DNA from: Strigamia acuminata | Lineage: Eukaryota > Arthropoda > Chilopoda > Geophilomorpha > Linotaeniidae | NCBI GenBank assembly: GCA_949358305.1 | Contig: OX442314.1 | Location: 26,087,118-26,151,117 of the forward strand | Length of the DNA stretch: 64,000 nucleotides | Direction: 5' to 3' | Made by a program: the position numbers and the translations under genes | The notes under the pieces: generated by a model | Databases searched by the model: none | What the model was told of the DNA's origin: nothing | The model's input: the letters and a program-made list of their open reading frames with translations, nothing else | Shown: piece after piece, positions 13,075 through 24,782 of the stretch | Layout of the letters: each line of letters opens with the position of its first letter | Position numbering within the stretch: position 1 is the first letter of the stretch

Positions 13075-13414
13075 TACCGTATTTTACCGATTAAGAGTCG
13101 CCTTCGAATAGTAGCCGCGGCTGACACACCAAGAATACCGTATTTTTGCAAAAGTACGGTATTGTTTCCGTATTTAACCTCATGAAAATATGCAATTTAA
13201 GCCAATTTCGGCTATATATGCAATATACATATGAAGCATGCATTTATGCATTTATCTGGGGTCTACTCATGAACGATGAACATACGCTTCGTTTGTGACA
13301 TTCAGACTTTGTAACATTAAACAAATGTAACAAACGAAAAACCGAAATTGTAATTGCTGACAAAAATGGCAGTTTTGAATTAAAGCCAAAGCTCTTAATC
13401 GATAAAATACGGTA
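13075..13414. mobile_element. MITE family C, copy 1
   Basis: Left end TACCGTATTTTACCGATTAA followed by GAGTCGCC; right end GCTCTTAATCGATAAAATAC then GGTA. Interior words GTAGCCGCGGCTGA, TTTTTGCAAAAGTACGG, CATACGCTTCGTTTGTGAC and GACAAAAATGGCAGTTTTGA recur in the copies at 31.4, 42.0 and 57.8 kb. No coding capacity. TA at both outer edges. Confidence 0.9.
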
Positions 13415-13596
13415 TTTAAAAAACTTCTAATTTCAAATACATATCACTTTGATGTTTAAATAACAAATACAACAAACGATGTTAACTTCACGACTCGTGA
13501 TTATTTTCCGAACAAATCTTGACCGGTTAGCTGTCGTTCCAGTTTCGGTCCCAGTTGCTGTCACCACGTCGAAACTTATTGGTTGCGAAGGATCAA

Positions 13597-13712
13597 ATGC
13601 TCACTTATTTGTATCCTTGAGGTTGTGTGATATGCCCATCCAATAGGATTTTTTCACGGTCACTTATTTCTATCCTCGAGGTTGTGATTTGCCCAACCAA
13701 TGGGATTTTTTC
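13597..13712. repeat. Two-copy tandem duplication of about 60 bp
   Basis: CTCACTTATTTGTATCCTTG.. (13600-13660) is followed at once by GTCACTTATTTCTATCCTCG.. (13661-13712). Both continue AGGTTGTG..GCCCA.CCAAT.GGATTTTTTC. About 85% alike by eye. The second unit forms the 3' end of the ORF at 13670-13930. Confidence 0.8.
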
Positions 13713-13930
13713 TCTCTCACAACTTTTTCTAAATCGACTTTAGGCCAGGCCATAGCATCCTTAAAGTGTTGATCTTTATTCACTTTCAAGACTGTTGGCA
13801 CTAACTTCGCTAACACTTTCAATTCAGCCAACAAAGAAAGAGAGAGAGAGAGTTCTTCTAACATTGAAGTTTTTAAAGATTTTGGCATTAATGCTGCAAC
13901 ATAAGGAAGTTGCTTCACATTTATTAGCAC
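13670..13930 (-). CDS. Coding-like ORF, unidentified (possible exon or fossil)
   Basis: A minus-strand frame of 86 codons reads ALMPKSLKTSMLEELSLS.. then LAELKVLAKLVPTVLKV and NKDQHFKDAMAWPKVDLEK. Composition is Leu/Lys/Val/Glu-rich and protein-like, but the first in-frame ATG is internal (ALMPK). A splice-like acceptor TTCCTTATGTTGCAG lies just before CATTAATGCC, and a possible donor GTGAGAGAG follows LEKV. It contains a (TC)n tract on the coding strand, which alone yields LSLSLS. It lies in intron 3, between exons 3 and 4, but its phase was not reconciled with them. Confidence 0.2.
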   Translation of the reverse strand: MLINVKQLPYVAALMPKSLKTSMLEELSLSLSLLAELKVLAKLVPTVLKVNKDQHFKDAMAWPKVDLEKVVREKKSHWLGKSQPRG

Positions 13931-14453
13931 AAACCACTTTCATCTAGCCCAGAAAGCAGGTACGGTTACAACACAACAACCCTTAAAACAAGGCTTAAAC
14001 CATTCCAAAATGTAATTTAAAAGTAATCCAGCTTTAATTTTTGAATTCAACATAACTTTAATACAATTTCATGACAGAACCAGAGAGTCTCCTACTCCTC
14101 TAGAAAACACAATCCCCTGTATAATGGAAGCCAGAGGAATACCAACCATTATTTCAAATTATTAATTCCCTCTAGTGCCGACATAAAGAAACTAATCTAA
14201 GAAATGATAGACAAGATGTGATTAAGTTTAAGACAAGGAGAAAAAAAAATTTATGAAAGCATAAAGGAAGGAAGATGGAAGTCGACTCTCAGGTGAGATA
14301 TTAGGGCTTGAAATAGAAGTAGTGGCGTTTGGAGGTTGGTTGCAACTTGCATAAAACATGAGCAAGGGTCAGCATTGGAGGCAGCTGCTGTTTTCCCCGG
14401 AATCCTGTGATTCAGTGTCACCGTTTAAAAATGTTTTCTTTTAGTTTACTCAC

Positions 14454-14490
14454 TCAATCTGCTCGATTTGTATAAAAATGTTGGATTCGA
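14454..14490 (-). CDS. Exon 3 (37 nt) of the minus-strand gene
   Basis: Minus strand: a very good acceptor (CCTAGGCCTCTCCCCCCTGCAG), 37 nt, then donor GTGAGTAAAC. It is open in phase 0, as required by the microexon, and reads SNPTFLYKSSRL plus one base. That base joins AT of the 44-nt exon as AAT (Asn). Three independent phase matches (exon 1 to 2, 2 to 3, 3 to 4) are the main support. An alternative donor four bases further on would break the phase. Confidence 0.5.
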
Positions 14491-15153
14491 CTGCAGGGGG
14501 GAGAGGCCTAGGAAAAATCAATTTTTTTCCAATTTTTATTTCCTGGCTTTGGAAGAAACATTATTTATACCATGTCCAAATAAATTCCACTGACAGTTAT
14601 AACCGCAATGTGGCGCCACTGAGACATCATAACCACATGCCACAGTCAACAGATGGCACAGAGGAAAAAATGTATAAAAATAAAAGTGAGACAAAGAAAA
14701 TGAAGGTTTAAAAAAAAATTGTGGTTGCTTCAGGTTAAAACATTAAAACTAAAACATAATTAAAATTTCAAATTAATTATTAAAATCGCATAAATATCTT
14801 TAAATAAAAAAGTAATAGTTTTTTAAAACGGTACAGCGAGGTCGTAAAGCTAGCTAATCAGTGTAAATCGATTATAACTCCTTTTTAATTGAGTCAAAAT
14901 ATTTAAAATTTAATTTTTCATAAATTCCCCATCGCCGTAATAGATAAAAATTACTCCGTACTTTTTTATTAAATTTTAGCTCCTGAATATGAAAGGCTTT
15001 AAAAACCATTATTTATGCTTAAGCTTGATACCAGTGCTTCTCAAACTATGTAATGTAGTAAACCGGTATATTTTTGTCGCAATGTGTTATAAAACGTTAT
15101 TTTTTTGTTCTAATGTCTTACGGACCAGTATCTTTTGTCCAAATGTGTTGCGG

Positions 15154-15590
15154 ACTATACCTCGTTAAAACGGATCGCAAGAAACCCGAAAAATCGATTC
15201 GTTATAACGAAAGTTCGCTATAGTAGAACCTCGATTATCCGGACTAATTGAGAGACATGGGTGTTCATAAAACCGAATTGTTCAAATAATCGAACATTAG
15301 GATTATACACGTACTGCACTGCATATAAAAATAAAAAAACAACATTAAAATATTGTTAAAAAGCATTAAAACCGACCAAAAACTGTCAAAAAAAAACATT
15401 AAAAACTGATTAAAAGTATTTGAAAATCGTAAAAACACATTAAAAACCGATTAAAAGTAGGTGAAAATCGTAAAAACACATTAAAAATCGATTAAAAAAT
15501 CGATAAAAAATCACCTACTGCTTTTCCGATAATCGAGCTTCTACTGTATATCAAAATTTTTTAACACGGTGTTCTATGGCCAGCCAACCA
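15154..15590. mobile_element. Tigger-like MITE, copy 1, interrupted
   Basis: ACCTCGTTAAAACGGATCGC, AAATCGATTCGTTATAACGA and GTGTTCTATGGCCAGCCAAC match the Tigger-like copies at 24.8, 35.9 and 60.1 kb. The sequence breaks off at GTTCGCTA (15220) and resumes at TATCAAAATTTTTTAACA (15547), exactly at the ends of a pogo-like element. Confidence 0.75.
15221..15546. mobile_element. pogo-like MITE, copy 1 (nested)
   Basis: Ends TAGTAGAACCTCGATTATCC and CCGATAATCGAGCTTCTACTG, flanked by TA. Inserted in the Tigger-like MITE; the empty site is shown by the 35.9 kb copy (CGTTATATAAAATTTT). The interior has ACATTAAAAACCGATTAAAA repeats, the same unit that is expanded at 40.7 kb. Confidence 0.85.
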
Positions 15591-15660
15591 ACAAAATCCT
15601 TATTGTCCCAATGTGTTACGGGCATGCGCAATAAAAATAGTTCCGAGTTCACTCGAATTA

Positions 15661-18600
15661 AACAACCTTCTGCGAGGGATTATTCACTACTCGAATAATC
15701 CTTGTCAGCCCTGTTTACATGACAGTTGTGCACACCGAATATTCCACCTCACTCGAAATATTGCATGCATGTAAACATAGTATGTGAAGCGCTGTTTTAA
15801 ATTTTAAAGACAAACCCCCAAGACAAACCTCTTACCTTTAAAACCCAATGGAGCAAACCTACTTTTAATAACTTCATAAGATCAAATTAAATTTCAAACC
15901 TGGAAATGCCTCCCATTTCTTTTTTAATTTTTAAATTTTTAAATTTTTTTTGGAACTTGGCCATCTTTTTTTCATTCAAAAATTTCTCTTTCTTCAACTA
16001 CCTACCTGAAGGTGTTTCACTCATCAAATTACACAAGTCAAGTCTAATTAAAAACGAATTTATATTAATGTACAAAGCTGTTTTTCATGCAATAAAATAT
16101 CATTCCTAGCTTCCCCCTCACAACCCACACTTTAAATTTTCAGATGCCTCCCAACTACTAACCTTATGTGGGTGTTCCATTGTATTTATGGCTGTACAGG
16201 GGGTTTTTAGAAGCCAAAACTACCCGCGCCAAGCTGTGCTGATACTATTTTATGTTATAATAAGTTATACACAACTTGTATCACAAACTTTCTTACAACT
16301 TTTGTATCCCTAAAAAATATGGATACAAAATAACAAACATTTTTCAAAAAAATAAAAAAAAATAATAATAATAAAAAAAAAATGGTCGCCATATTTATTA
16401 AAACAGACCTATTTTATTTTTATGCCTATTTTCGTCTTTTTTCTTATTAAAAAATAGGAGAGGGAAAAAAAAAGATATATTTTCAGTTTGCCAAATGTGT
16501 CTCTGGTTTCCTTACATCACAGGTGTGAGTAATAACTGGGAGAAATCATAAAAAAAAGTTGGATGGTTTTGTGACAAGCACGAAGAGTGTTTTTCAATTT
16601 CACTCTTGGGATTAGAGACAGAGAAATGTGGGAGAAAAAAGTGGAGTTGGAGGAAATAAAAATAGAAAAAAAACGAAATTACTAAATAGAGAAACGGCGA
16701 GTAAAATATTATTTAGGATTTATGTATACGCATTTTAAAACGGAGCGACAATTTCAAAATTAAACTAAACTATAAAGCAAACACAAAAAGGCGGACTTTA
16801 AAAACCAAAAGCCCAATCGTATTTCACTTTTTAGTGCAGCAGTTTTTCAGTTTCCTTTACACCGATCAAATAACCCACAACAAAGCAAATAAATTGAGTA
16901 AACTTGATACATTTGACCTTAAAACATCGTGAACACAAGTCATAAATAGCTGCCCATTAATCCATGGAGATAAATAAAGAGTATAGAGAGAGAAACTTGT
17001 CAATTGCGTGCGGTACGCCATTTTTTTTCTTTGCTTTTCACAATGCATTGGCAAATCTAAGCATCGACACACATGGACAGCTGGAGGTTTTGCGGCGCCT
17101 CGGAAAAAAATTATTAATGAGAACGCCAAATATTTGCAAAAAAGATTTGTTTTATCGAAAAATCATATAATGTTAAAAAACATTAAATACACATAGTTAC
17201 ATACCTCGACAAAGAATTCTATTATCAAATTTTCTTAGATATTTGAAAATGTGAAGCCTCGATCTAAGGCCCGAAAAACCGACGGAAAGATTAAAATATT
17301 TTGTTATTTTACTTCAATTTTAAAACAAAAATGACATTATTTCCTCTCCTATTTGTCCCCCTAGTGTCTCTGGCACGAACACGACCAATAGACCAACAAT
17401 TGGGTCAAACCTGATCAGTGCATAGTTTTATGTAAAATGCAAATCAAAATTGACATTTTCTCGCGACATCTCGTTCTATTCTCGCCGATGTGCGTGCAAG
17501 TAATCACGACAATGAAATTTCTACTCCTCCTTGTTTACCTCCATGATTAATCTAAAGATTGAATAATGACATTAATGGTGCTAATTATCTAACAAAATAC
17601 AAAACAAATAGTTTTTATACTAAAAAGGCGTTTCGATCTTGCGATCATAATCCATGATTATATGTGTTTTCCAGATTGCCCCCGTCACACAGGGCAATTG
17701 GTCGCCATTTTGTTGAAAACATTAGTTGCATACATTCAGTCCAATCGACTGAGGTGAGTTATCACTAAAGGCTACTTTACATTGTTTGCAATCACACGAA
17801 ACTTTTTCGTATATTTGTACATTTAGATTTTAGAATTAGTATATTTAAAATAAATTTAAAAAACAAATTAATAACAAATGAAAATGAATAAATTCGAATC
17901 ATGTTGGCAGCTGTTGTAGCGAGATGTTCCTAAAACCTGTTGCTACTAAAACCCGGTTTAGTTTGATTGAATCAACTTTTTGGTGTGAACATAACATAAT
18001 TCCGAGTGAATATTGGAACATATTGGAACATATTGGATCAGATTCCGTCAAACTAAATCCGTTGGTGTAAACAAGGTATTATCGTTCTACAAGTAGTTGG
18101 ACCACTTTCTCAGCGAAGTAGCCATGTTATATTAGATTCTTCTCCTTCCACTTTTCTATACCAACAGAAATCTATTCAATTATTCTGGCAGAGCAACAAA
18201 CACAACTACCAAACTGCTTTGCCAAAAAAACCAAATTGCAATAAAACCCTCCCTAAAATCTCATGTAATAAAAAAAGGAAAAAAAAAAAATGAAGTCAAC
18301 TTTCAAAGTGTTGAATGGAAAATGAAGACGAGGCAAATTACTGATCTAATACCTTCAGGTTGCCATGCAGATTGTCTGTCCATTAGACTAAATCTGCAAA
18401 TGATGTTTTTCCAGCGCACAATAGGCTCCATGGCTGACATCCTCTCCTGCTTCAAATCTCTCGTTTAATTTAGAGATTTCTCTTCTTTTGACAGCAGCTC
18501 AAAGAGATGTGTTCAAAAAAGGAGATGAGAAAATGGAACAGGTGGTAAATTTCCCAAATGACAAATTTTCCCAATCTCTAATTCTGTCTTCGCCGAACAT

Positions 18601-18746
18601 CAATGAATAAAAAGAACCAACAAATAAACTCCTTTGTGTGTACTCAAACTAATTATACCGCAAGCTAGCAAAAATGCCTCACTCTTAAAACAGTTGAATT
18701 GCAATTTACTTGTAAAGCCGTACGGTAAAAATAAACCTCGATATAA
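15661..18746. other. Intron 2, unique AT-rich part
   Basis: Contains a TGTAAACATAG-ended fragment near 15705-15785 (related to the 58.9 kb element), poly-A and AAT-rich tracts (16340-16380), and a triplication of CATATTGGAA near 18017-18047. The minus stretch at 17214-17267 has a fair acceptor (GGGCCTTAG) and a good donor (GTATGT at 17213), but its only open frame conflicts with the exon chain. Confidence 0.35.
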
Positions 18747-19240
18747 TAGAGAGTTTGCGGGATGCATTTTTCCCTTACAATTAAACACTATACGGTATAA
18801 AAATAGTGTAAGGGAAAAATGATAAATTTAGTTTTTGCGGGCTGCACTTTTTCGTTATCACTACACTATTTCAGCCAACTACTGACAGTTAGTAATTTTG
18901 GGCCTAAAAATTCAATTTGGGGGCGTAAAGGTGCAAATTTCTGCATAAAATTCCATTATTATGCTTATAACGTATGGTTTTGAGCCTAAAATTCAATTTT
19001 AGGCCTCACTTATCATTCAATCTACGTACCTATGACTGATGTGTTTGATCGGGACAACAAAATAATCGCCATTTGCAATGGGCGGAGCTAACAATATAGT
19101 GTTCTCAATTCTGATTGGCTGCGCTATATTTTAATTTAGTGTTGAAAACGATACACTAAAGATTTTTCCCTTACGATATGGCACTAAAATAGTGTAACGT
19201 AGAGAAAAATAAGGGAAAAATGCATCCCGCAAACTCTCTA
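18747..19240. mobile_element. MITE family A, copy 3 (best preserved)
   Basis: TA-GAGAGTTTGCGGGATGCATT at the left, AATGCATCCCGCAAACTCTC-TA at the right; inverted similarity continues through TTTTCCCTTA. The interior is colinear with copies 1 and 2. Its intact ends define the family. Confidence 0.92.
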
Positions 19241-19262
19241 TTGAGTTTTTTGTTGTAACGAA

Positions 19263-19365
19263 TACCGTATTTCATCGATTAAGAGCCGGGGTTCTAATTC
19301 AAAACTGCCATTTTTGTCAGCAATAACAATTTCGGTTTTTCGTTTGTTACATTTGTTTAATGTAT
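19263..19365. mobile_element. MITE family C, truncated copy
   Basis: TACCGTATTTCATCGATTAA then GAGCCG, followed by AAAACTGCCATTTTTGTCAG and CGTTTGTTACATTTGTTTAA; the far half is missing. It starts only 22 bases from the end of MITE A copy 3. Confidence 0.75.
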
Positions 19366-20399
19366 AAATGCAAAACTATGAAAGCACCTATAGTTGCACA
19401 GCTATTCTGTGTATTGTACATTCTCTACATTACATTTTTTCAAAAAGAACTTATGAGCAGTAATACAAATTAAGCCGTTGTTGGGAAATCCATACAAATG
19501 CTGCCAACAGTAATTGTCCATCTGGCACAGCTATGCATTATAGATATCATCACATATCTACCAATAATTGTTTTTCCCTCCCCCAACAACTATTTGCTAC
19601 TGGTATTCGTGTCAATTTCGTTGATTAATCCATAAAAAAAATCTGCTTCCAGTAATAGATTCACTAAATCCAAGCTAAAATAATTGATTTTAGATAATAA
19701 TGTAATATAAATTTAATTTTGCTTCGCATGTTTATTTCTATTCCTTACAAATTGAACAAAACATGATTCTTGCATAAGCTGCACTGAACAGCTTCATAAA
19801 AACATGAAAACCCAAGAATTATATTATTTTCAAGCCGCTTTAATACAATAACAAAATAAATAAATAAAAAAAAAAAAAAAAAAAAAGCTACATTACTCCC
19901 AAGTCACATCCAATTTAAAACTTCACTTTAAAATGCACATAACTTACGCCAACCGAGATTTAATCATTCAATACATACGTTAAAGTCTTCACGGATCCAC
20001 TATCTAAATGAGTGCAGGCCAAAATAAACTTTTTTAAAGCTCACATCAAGTGAATGTCCATTTCAATTTTGTCAACTCTGGCAACTGGAGAATTGTTGTT
20101 CCAAACATTTCCCACTTAATTTAGTGTTGTTGTTATTAAGTTAAGTTATTGACCAAACCCATAAAACCAATAATAAAATGTACAGCGCTGCACCATACAG
20201 CTCCTTTAAAATGATGTATGGGAACTGCAAAAACCAGATTAAAAGGCAGATAAAATGAAGCAAGATGGTTGTGGCTTGTGATAGTCCAATTTTGTCCACC
20301 GGCGACACTTCACTGCAATGCCACAAAAAAAAACATGCACTTCCAATTCTTCCATGCCCAAGTATATAGTAAATCAATAGATGCGTTCGATTTGTAAAA

Positions 20400-20595
20400 G
20401 GAAAAGTCACTTCTCCTTTTCTTCCTTTTTAAGTCACTTATCAATGAACGCATTAATTTGACAACCCAATGTGTAAACATCGGTTAATATCCAAAATGTC
20501 TAGACTGAAAGAAAAAGACACAAATGCACACTTCTGTAAGGAAGATCAGGTCAATAGATGCCTTATGTATACAGTCTTCGACAAAATGATAAGCG
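20400..20595. repeat. Diverged repeat family K, copy 1
   Basis: AAGTCACTTATC, TTTGACAACCCAATGT, GGAAGATCAGGTCAATAGATGC and CTTCGACAAAATGATAAGC run colinear with 57540-57780 (AAGTCACTTATC, TTTGACAACCAATTT, GGAAGATAAGGAGGTCAATT, CTTGACAAAAT). Clearly related but old; ends not defined. Confidence 0.5.
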
Positions 20596-21245
20596 AACCC
20601 CATTTTTTCATCACTTCTCTGCAATGCGCGCGTGTAGAAAGTTGAAATTTAAATCAATAGTGCAAAATTGCGATACAAACAAACACTGAAACGTTGTGGG
20701 GCAATTGAGAAACAAACACAAAATTTATTACAAAAAAATAAAAATACGGGTGCGACAAAATGAGAGTTTTAATGAAATGTTCGTCACTTCCGTCTTCTAC
20801 GAGAACAATAAAGTCACTCCTCGTGATTGGATCCACCAAATTGACAACTTTTCTCTATCTCTCAGTTTGAAGTTGATTGAAACAGATCCCAACTTCAAAG
20901 GTCACTTTTCCACCAAATTTCCCATCCACTAAAAAAAAAAAAATTTAAAAAAAAAAAAAAACATTTTGATAAAATTTGTTCAAAATAATGCAACCTCATC
21001 TCCCATCACACAAAACGCAATACAAATTCCTTCCACACATTGTCAGCAAACCTGCCAATAATACAATAACAACAAACCCATCCATTTCTCCACCTATTAC
21101 TCATCCCTTTCCATATTCAACTCGTGTTAAAATTCAAAAACCATTTCACAAACCATTTTTTCCCCTTCACTTCTCTTCATTTTTTCATTCATGCGACATT
21201 CCAAAGATCATAAACTTATTGAAATCAAAAGGCTGTCACATTTGT

Positions 21246-21381
21246 AAAAAAGAAAAAAAAAAAAAAACCAAAGATAAAAAGAAATGAGGAAAGAAAAAAA
21301 AAAAAAGATGAGGGAAAGGGTGAGGGGTGTTGGGTGTGTAGAAGAAAGAAAAAGAGAGAGAAAGAGAGCGAGGGAGAAAAT
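21246..21381. repeat. Polypurine tract of about 135 bp
   Basis: The plus strand is almost only A and G with a few T (AAAGAAAAAAAAAAAAACC through GAAAGAGAGAGAAAGAGAGCG). It lies next to a G+C-richer, CpG-bearing block at 21390-21660. Overlapping ORFs on both strands are low-complexity products of this tract. Confidence 0.8.
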
Positions 21382-22231
21382 GCGTCTCATTTTCGATGCA
21401 AACGACACGACCCGCGTTAAGCCTTTTGCAGTCACGTCTCGTTACCCAACAACCCTCCTCGAGACCCCCATCACCCCTTTCAAATACTGACATTATGATT
21501 CCTCCAATTGATGATAATGGAGTGGAACTCGAGTGATCACAGTCCGTTTCCAATTACGAGAGCCGAAAAAGAGACCGAATCAAATTCCCGCGACCAACAC
21601 GTGTTCGACATCAAAAACCCATCAATTAAGAAACCTCCCCCTGCATCATCCCACGAATGATCGGCAAAAATATTGAATATAAATGGCTTTTCTTCCTCGC
21701 CCTTTTTATTTCAATCTAACCTTTCCATTTGCTAAGTAAATATCGGGCTAGAAATTAGTTTGATGCGCGTTTCTAATAACCACTGATCCGTTCACTTCAC
21801 CGTTAACTAAAAGCGGTGAAAGGCGGCTCTTTTTAAGAGGTGCAGATCAATGAGAATGAATTCCTCAAACGGTGAATTACATTAGTTGAAATTCTTAGAG
21901 AATTTTGCAACTTCGGTAAAAGAAATTTTAACGGTGCAATTTGGCCCGGAATTATTCTGTCCTCCACAACAAAGCATTTCAATTTCCAAGACGGGAAATA
22001 GGTAATGAGTTGTTCTTACTTCTTCAGACAATACAGAATAAAAGATGTAATAAAATAGCCTCTTAAAGAACAACGTAAATGGCTCTCGAAAATTCATTTA
22101 GCCACGTTTATCTTCTTTAAACCAGACCAAACGCCTATTTTAGACATCTAACTGCAATATATAGACATTTAAAAAGCTCTCGATGCAATCATCAAGTCAT
22201 TTAAACTAAACAACTGTTTTAAACAACCATC

Positions 22232-22580
22232 TATACTCGAGTTGCACTCAAAAAGGCACCTCACAATGTGTACTCCCATTGGTCGAGCCAGTTTACTACT
22301 AACTCCAGACCTGTATACTACTACTAGAAGAAGTAGTTTTGTTTTTTATTTATTGTTGTGATTGTTATGACTAATTTAGTTTATGTTATTTTGATTTTAT
22401 TTAATAAAAAATGTTATTTCCATCATTAAAATGAAGTTTTACACATTAAAAAATGTCAAACTCATGTTTGTTGTGTTTATTGCTTACATCGTCTGAAAGT
22501 TTGAATTTTAAGCCGTTGCCTAGGCAATAGATTGCAATGTCTGTACATTGTAATGCAATTCTGGTGTTTGGGTCTATATA
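22232..22580. mobile_element. MITE family E, copy 2 (diverged)
   Basis: TATACTCGAGTTGCACTC, CCCATTGGTCGAGCCAG and AAGTAGTTTTGTT match the E family, and CAATGTCTGTACATTGTAATG.. with CTGGTGTTTGGGTCTA matches the 37.1 kb copy in reverse. The right end is approximate. Confidence 0.55.
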
Positions 22581-24316
22581 ATTATACTTATAAAATAAAT
22601 AATTAATATAGTTTAATTTAATAAATAGGAGAGCAAATGATGTCATTTTTGTTTTAAAATTGAAGTAAAACACAAAATATTTTAATTTTTGAACGCATTA
22701 GTGCTTCGTGCGATTCCTGTGTAACATTTTCAAATTGAAAAATCCGAACATTCATGTAAAAAGCAAAACAAACAAGGAAAACACTTTTAGATATATCAGC
22801 AACAGTGATTTTTATTTTGTATTTTTATCTTCCAAAATCTCATGTTTTTGGACTCGTATCAACAATAAACTCGAAATTCAATTTGAAATCCACATCAAAA
22901 TAGGATTTATTAAAAATAAAAACGACAATCATACAGGCCTTGTTTTGACGGATATGAGAATTCTGGGCGGCTATAAATGACAAAATAGCGGATATTCGAA
23001 CAACATTCGAACACAACCTACAAATTTACCGTAATCGCTCCAATAGAACGCGGGATTCCCATTCAACGCGATATCTATAACAATGCGGGTCTAAACTGAC
23101 CAAAACAACCGAAGTCCACATCTAAATTGAACAAACGACTAAAATAAATGTCTAAAATTGATCAAAAACGCGGAAAAAATCTACGTTTTCTCAATAAAAC
23201 ACCCGCATTCTATTAGAGTATTTAAAATACACTTATTTTTCTAAATATGAAAATATTTTTATCTTAATTTCAAGTTAAATTCAGTTCTATCCCTTATTTC
23301 ATCAGCTGGCGAATTGAATTTCAATGCTTCATTTAAAGCTTTTCTGCCTCTCTAGTTTTCCTCACATAACCAATGAACTAAATTTAAAAAACAAACTTAA
23401 TAGTGCCAACAAAAAATAATCAACTTATATAAGCAGTTAGTAAACTCTTTAGCCGTAAAAACCAAGTGAAAATCAATGCAAAGAATGTGAGTAGCTTTCT
23501 GAATTTAATTAATCTCACATAGCACGTGCCAAAGTCACAATCAAATTCCAACTCATCTGTTTTATTTCTTAGGCAAAGAAAATGGAGAGAAGAGAGAGAA
23601 AGAGAGAGAGCGAGAGCGAGAACTTAAAGAAGATGAAAAAATTTTAAAACAAAATTCCTCAGACAGAGTCAAGACAGACATTCCTAATTTAGCACATAAA
23701 CCAGAAGGAAAAAAGAGTGGTTTGCAGAAAACGTACAAGTAAAGGCTTCACATCCTCTCCCTTAAGTCTCATCTCATATAATTCAAAAGAAAAATAACGC
23801 CCCAAACTCCCACAGGAAATTAACAAAAATTATCAATTAATTTTAGCAAAACTCATTCATAACTAAACTCACTGCCACCAGGGAATAGTGGAAAAAAGTT
23901 GGTGATTCTAAATCCATTCAGATGAGCTGGAGCAACATTGATTAGATACTGGACCAGTTTCATCACCAAGTTTGTCCAACTACTTTTTCATTATAATCAC
24001 TGGGTGCATTTAAATTGGTGAAGCAAACATTTAAAGTTTGCTTAAATGACTAAAATATAAGTCACTGACTTATTACTGAATGCTCCTACTTAAATTCTAT
24101 TACTACTAATGCGCATGCTTGTGCACAGCTGAGATCTGAATGAGTTCAAGTGAGCATGCGCAATGAATAGCATCATTGCTGCTAGAGGAAAGTTAAAGAG
24201 AATAAGTGGCACAACCACTTGCTAAAAGAATAAATGGGCTAACCTAAGTAAAATATGATGTGGAAACGCGAGAATACAGCTTAACCAATGAAGAATTTTA
24301 GTCACACGCACATATC
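22581..24316. other. Intron 2, gene-free part
   Basis: Unique AT-rich sequence with a purine microsatellite (GAGAGAAAGAGAGAGAGCGA) at about 23582-23625. No exon recognised. Confidence 0.35.
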
Positions 24317-24317
24317 T

Positions 24318-24687
24318 AGGACGATCAACTACAGGACTTCACATCTAGCACAAAATGACGTTATTTTGCGGGCAAATGGCGGACAACTGACATGACATCC
24401 CGCATTTGCATTTTTAGCGGACATTTATATTTTATGTTTAAGTTAAAAATAATATCTGAAAATTATTTACTACATTTTTAGGTATTATTTTTAAATCTAA
24501 CGTTAAATAAAATTGAACTACGTTATAACATCCGCCAAAAATGTAAATGCGAGATGTCAATTGTCCGCCATTTGCCCACAAAAAAGTTTTAACATTGCAA
24601 CGACAGATGGCTCCTTCTTCGCATTTGTACGGGACAACTTAGATTACAAAAAAATGGCGGATGTGAAGTCCTGCAGTTGATCGTCCT
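24318..24687. mobile_element. MITE with AGGACGATCAACT ends
   Basis: Left AGGACGATCAACTACAGGAC then TTCACATC, right GATGTGAAGTCC then TGCAGTTGATCGTCCT, inverted over about 28 bp. A second, inner inverted pair (GGCAAATGGCGGACAA / TTGTCCGCCATTTGCC) makes it strongly self-complementary. Single copy in the window. Confidence 0.8.
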
Positions 24688-24782
24688 CGCTTCGATGAAG
24701 TGGTGAATTGCAAATGGCATCGATGTGAAGTGACATACCTTACGTGACGTACATAGTGGAAAACTACCAGACTGCTACCGTA

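Larger units (their letters stand above)
15026..15660. mobile_element. hAT-like remnant hosting nested insertions
   Basis: Starts CAGTGCTTCTCAAACTATG, a form of the CAGTGGTTCTCAAACT end common to hAT elements. Repeated AATGTGTTRCGGAC-type words lie at 15080, 15117, 15141 and again after the insertions at 15608, indicating one element split by later ones. The right end is not clear. Confidence 0.4.

Noticed and set aside
14284-14296. Plus-strand ATGGAAGTCGACTCTCAG followed by GTGAGA, looking like a first coding exon
   Set aside because: A lone start plus donor is frequent by chance; no partner exon or promoter was found.
15834-15860. Possible minus-strand exon ending before GTAAGAGG
   Set aside because: No polypyrimidine tract or acceptor in a phase that fits the chain; a stop lies just upstream.
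17214-17267. Possible minus-strand exon with acceptor GGGCCTTAG and donor GTATGT
   Set aside because: Its only open frame needs two bases from the preceding exon, whereas the microexon ends in phase 0; frame 0 hits TGA.
21208-21553. Overlapping ORFs of up to 105 codons
   Set aside because: Low-complexity translation of the polypurine tract.
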